A stretch of DNA of 64,000 nucleotides from an uncultured Rhizobiaceae group bacterium (GTDB lineage: Bacteria; Pseudomonadota; Alphaproteobacteria; Rhizobiales; Rhizobiaceae): NCBI GenBank assembly GCA_938010435.1, contig CALLUS010000009.1:1-64000 (forward strand), given 5' to 3'. Below the pieces are notes generated by a model. That model did no database searches, was not told the origin of the DNA, and saw only the letters and a list, made by a program, of their open reading frames with translations. The position numbers were made by a program, and so were the translations under genes. Shown here piece after piece: positions 57,558 to 64,000 of this stretch (positions are counted from its first letter, which is position 1; every line of letters begins with the position of its first letter).

Positions 57558-58787
57558 ATGTCAAATTCTGCAGATTCCGCACTTCAGGTTCTTGATAGCA
57601 TTGCTGGAAAGGAACACCTCGCTTTTGCAGAGTTAATGCCTCATGTGGCCAAGGAGTTTGATAAACCTCTTTCTGCTCAACTTCGCGATATGCTGTCTTT
57701 GTGTCTGCGTGGAAATAAGCTCTCAGTGGAAGAGTATTATCATATGAGATTGTACGATGATGTAGCTTATTCCATGGAGGATAAGAAACGCTTTGTTGGT
57801 CTTCAAAGGTCACGTAAGATTTGGGCAGAATTGCTGAAACCTAACACTCATTTAGGTACAATAGACGACAAGCTAGCATACGAAAAGTTGTTGAGCGGTT
57901 TTGGGTTGCCGGTAACAGATACTGTTGCAATCGTCGGTGGTCATTATCCTGAATGTGGTGGTATTGATCAAATAGATAGTGCTGAAAAGCTGGCAGCATT
58001 TTTTGCGTCTGTGCAAATGCCGATCTTTGGAAAACCCGTTGATTCGCTTCAAAGCCTCGGATCTGCAAAGTTTGACCAATTTGACAAAACGAAGAATGAA
58101 TTGACGCTCACCAATGGCAAGACAATTACCATTGCTCAGTTGTTTGAAGAAATTGAAGTGAAGTTCAATAGCAACTACATTTTTCAAAGATGCATTCAAA
58201 CCCATACTCTGTTGAATAAGATCTGTAACGGTGGTTTGCCAACTGTCCGTATTGTGACACTCAATGCCGATAAAGGGCCGGAACTGTATCGAGCATGTAT
58301 CAAACTGACGACTGCTGGAAATGTCGCCGATAATTTTTGGCGTTCGGGCAACATGCTTGCTGCTGTTGATCTTGAAAATGGAACTTTGGGCAAAGCGCTT
58401 AACCAGATGGGTCCTGAAGGAGAGTTTCTCGACAAGCATCCTGTGACTGGTGAACAGATTGAGGGTGTCAGCTTGCCTTATTTTGATCAATTGAAAGATA
58501 TGGCCACTGCAGCCGCAAAACTAATGCCAAGCGCTGTTATAATCGGTTTTGACATTGCTTTGTCTAACGAAGGGCCAATTATCGTCGAAGCCAATAGTGA
58601 TCCGCATCTCATTATGCTTCAAGTTGCACATGGCAAAGGAGTTCTAGATGAGAAGATGTTAGCTGCACTTGATTATGTGAGTACATCGCAAAGAGCAAAA
58701 TCCGATGAGGTGCGTGCCATTCTAGCCAAAGAGCGCGCAGAGGCTAAAGTTGAAATGAAAAAAGCAACCGCACTGAAAGCCACTTAA
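57558..58787 (+). CDS. Orphan ATP-grasp protein (sugar-transfer-associated type)
   Basis: A 409-residue protein that resembles the sugar-transfer-associated ATP-grasp family: an N-terminal helical region (1-90, LSLCLRGNKLSVEEYYHM), a central nucleotide-binding part with PIFGKPVDS, and the catalytic end with GFDIALSNEG then IIVEANSDPH, the usual Asp/Glu-Asn metal site. Such proteins normally sit in polysaccharide or peptide-ligase clusters, but here it lies alone between priA and the atp operon. Substrate unknown. ATG 57558 is taken over an upstream TTG at 57534. Confidence 0.75.
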   Translation: MSNSADSALQVLDSIAGKEHLAFAELMPHVAKEFDKPLSAQLRDMLSLCLRGNKLSVEEYYHMRLYDDVAYSMEDKKRFVGLQRSRKIWAELLKPNTHLGTIDDKLAYEKLLSGFGLPVTDTVAIVGGHYPECGGIDQIDSAEKLAAFFASVQMPIFGKPVDSLQSLGSAKFDQFDKTKNELTLTNGKTITIAQLFEEIEVKFNSNYIFQRCIQTHTLLNKICNGGLPTVRIVTLNADKGPELYRACIKLTTAGNVADNFWRSGNMLAAVDLENGTLGKALNQMGPEGEFLDKHPVTGEQIEGVSLPYFDQLKDMATAAAKLMPSAVIIGFDIALSNEGPIIVEANSDPHLIMLQVAHGKGVLDEKMLAALDYVSTSQRAKSDEVRAILAKERAEAKVEMKKATALKAT

Positions 58788-58842
58788 AGTTATCGTATAT
58801 TGTGTTCCACAAATATTTTACCCTTGATTGCTGATTTTTTTA

Positions 58843-59235
58843 ATGATCGAAATTGCATTTCCTGATTTCTGGCCGGAGCGATTGGCTTGGATTGTGGCGC
58901 TGCTTACTTTGCTGACTGGTGTTGCTGCTATGGTGATTCCGCGGTCAATGATGAGCTTGTTTGGCCTTACTACTGTTGAAGGAACAAATAACGGCGTTTC
59001 AGAAGTACGGGCAATTATCGGTGGTTTTTTTATAGGTACAGGGCTTGCATGCCTTCTTATGGCACAGCCCTTCACTTATTTTGCGCTAGGAGTAGCCTTT
59101 TTCTTCGCTTTTATTGGGCGCCTTGTTTCATTTGTGTTTGATCGAACATTTAATCTGCACTGTTGTGCAGCGTTGGTGATTGAGGGTTTGGCGGCATATT
59201 TCCCGCTACAATTCGTTTTCATGGCGTTTTCATAA
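58843..59235 (+). CDS. DUF4345-like four-helix membrane protein
   Basis: A 130-residue integral membrane protein with four helices. The features AAMVIPRSMMSLFGL and SEVRAIIGGFFIGTGL match the DUF4345 type (related to the AGROH133-like small membrane proteins). ATG 58843 is preferred to an earlier TTG at 58828. No function is established. Confidence 0.75.
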   Translation: MIEIAFPDFWPERLAWIVALLTLLTGVAAMVIPRSMMSLFGLTTVEGTNNGVSEVRAIIGGFFIGTGLACLLMAQPFTYFALGVAFFFAFIGRLVSFVFDRTFNLHCCAALVIEGLAAYFPLQFVFMAFS

Positions 59236-59494
59236 AAACCCGTTTGCCTTAAAAACACAGATTCCCTTGAATTCTCGAGCTTTTGAGCAAATAAATATGC
59301 GGCATTATCACAAAGCATGAATTAGCCCTGTTGCGACTCAAAAAAGGCCGTGCTAGGGGAAGCGCGGTTTTAACGAGAATTGCTTTGCGGTAGTCTCGGA
59401 AAACCGTAAATTCAGGCAACTCTTCCAATTTGACCGTTGAACATCCAAGTTCTCGGAATTGTTGGATAAAACCCGCTAGAGAAGATCACAAATC
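59236..59494. other. Intergenic region upstream of the atp operon
   Basis: About 260 bp without a gene. It must contain the atp promoter, but I could not define a -35/-10 pair with confidence; TTGCGACTC near 59331 is a weak candidate -35. No terminator, riboswitch or tRNA is visible. Confidence 0.5.
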
Positions 59495-60076
59495 GTGGCA
59501 AATCAGGCAGATACATCTTCATCAAATTCGGGCGTAGTTTCGGGTGTGGCTGAAAGATACGCGTCAGCTCTATTCGATCTGGCGGTTACTGAAAAAAAGA
59601 TTCCGGCTGTTGAAAAAGATCTAAAACGCCTTGGAGCATTGCTCGACGGTAGTCCGGATCTTCAGCGACTGATTAAATCTCCCGTGTTTGCAGCGGATGA
59701 TCAAGCTTCGGCAATTAGCGCCGTTTTGAAAAAAGCAAAAATTACCGGCCTCGTGGCCAATTTCATCAATGTTGTGGCCGGCAACCGACGTTTGTTCGCT
59801 GTTCCGGGCATGTTGGTGTCGTTTCGCCAGAAACTGGCTGAACACCGCGGTGAAATTAATGCTCAAGTGACTGTGGCCCACAAGTTGACGCCTGCACAGA
59901 GCAAAGAACTGAAGACAACGCTGAAAGGTGTTGTTGGCAAGGATGTGGCGCTTGATGTGACGGTTGATCCGTCTCTCTTGGGTGGCATGGTTGTGAAGAT
60001 CGGCTCGCGCCAGATCGACACTTCACTTAAAACAAAACTCTCTTCCTTGAAGCTCGCACTTAAAGAGGTCGGCTAG
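59495..60076 (+). CDS. atpH: ATP synthase F1 delta subunit
   Basis: Peripheral stalk subunit linking F1 to Fo, 193 residues. AERYASALFDLAVTEKK at the N-terminus and the C-terminal DPSLLGGMVVKIGSRQIDTS are characteristic. The start is GTG 59495; the first 18 residues are Ser/Asn-rich and unconserved. First gene of atpHAGDC, with Fo genes expected elsewhere, as usual in alphaproteobacteria. It abuts atpA with no gap. Confidence 0.95.
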   Translation: MANQADTSSSNSGVVSGVAERYASALFDLAVTEKKIPAVEKDLKRLGALLDGSPDLQRLIKSPVFAADDQASAISAVLKKAKITGLVANFINVVAGNRRLFAVPGMLVSFRQKLAEHRGEINAQVTVAHKLTPAQSKELKTTLKGVVGKDVALDVTVDPSLLGGMVVKIGSRQIDTSLKTKLSSLKLALKEVG

Positions 60077-61606
<1,530 letters not shown>

Positions 61607-61637
61607 GAGCGTAACGGAAAGACGAGGATAGGGCCTT

Positions 61638-64000
<2,363 letters not shown>

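Overview
The window looks like chromosomal core DNA of an alphaproteobacterium of the order Hyphomicrobiales (Rhizobiales). The reasons are an Omp19-type outer-membrane lipoprotein, a type-II lumazine synthase (RibH2) behind an FMN riboswitch, an F1 beta subunit with an Ala/Lys/Pro-rich N-terminal extension of the kind seen in Brucella, a large NAD-dependent glutamate dehydrogenase, and a joined mdh-sucCD-sucAB-lpd cluster. The base composition looks moderate (about half G+C by eye), low for the order, which would fit a marine lineage. The genus is not determined.

Layout. 1-900: the edge of an IS5-family element and two doubtful small ORFs. 0.9-13 kb: a ubiquinone-type hydroxylase, acyl-CoA thioesterase, nitrogen sensing and ammonium uptake (glnK-amtB and a second amtB, each behind a similar sigma-54-like promoter), then ftsK (behind a CtrA-like box), lolA, xthA, a response regulator with a cyclic-nucleotide-binding partner, and an L,D-transpeptidase. 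13-15 kb: a large uncharacterised repeat-containing membrane protein. 15-24.5 kb: typA, NAD-GDH, an AhpD-like enzyme, a glutamine amidotransferase, a TerB protein and a membrane-anchored unknown. 24.6-28.6 kb: the sdhCDAB operon with an unknown gene between sdhA and sdhB.

28.7-35.7 kb: small accessory genes: a SRPBCC protein, a His/Arg-rich exported protein, a diguanylate cyclase, exported MsrA plus DUF302, an HD protein, riboswitch-ribH2, an Omp19-like lipoprotein and zapE. 35.9-47.4 kb: the TCA cluster mdh-orf-sucC-orf-sucD-orf-sucA-sucB-MAPEG-SDR-lpd, with three uncharacterised envelope genes tightly packed between enzyme genes. 47.4-59.3 kb: an SLC13/RCK transporter, a delta-class carbonic anhydrase, small exported proteins, a TraB/GumN protein, xerC, an XRE regulator divergent from a four-helix membrane protein, a transaldolase-like gene, priA, an orphan ATP-grasp gene and a DUF4345-like protein. 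59.5-64 kb: atpHAGD; atpD runs off the window.

Most genes serve central carbon, nitrogen and energy metabolism: 2-oxoglutarate is used by the sucAB/lpd complex, produced by glutamate dehydrogenase and sensed by GlnK; sdh and atp complete respiration. I saw no tRNA, rRNA, CRISPR array, prophage or defence island. The best candidates for undescribed biology are the envelope proteins interleaved in the TCA operon, the 48-residue-repeat membrane protein at 13-15 kb, and a 13-bp inverted repeat flanking the mdh leader whose right arm overlaps the mdh ribosome binding site.
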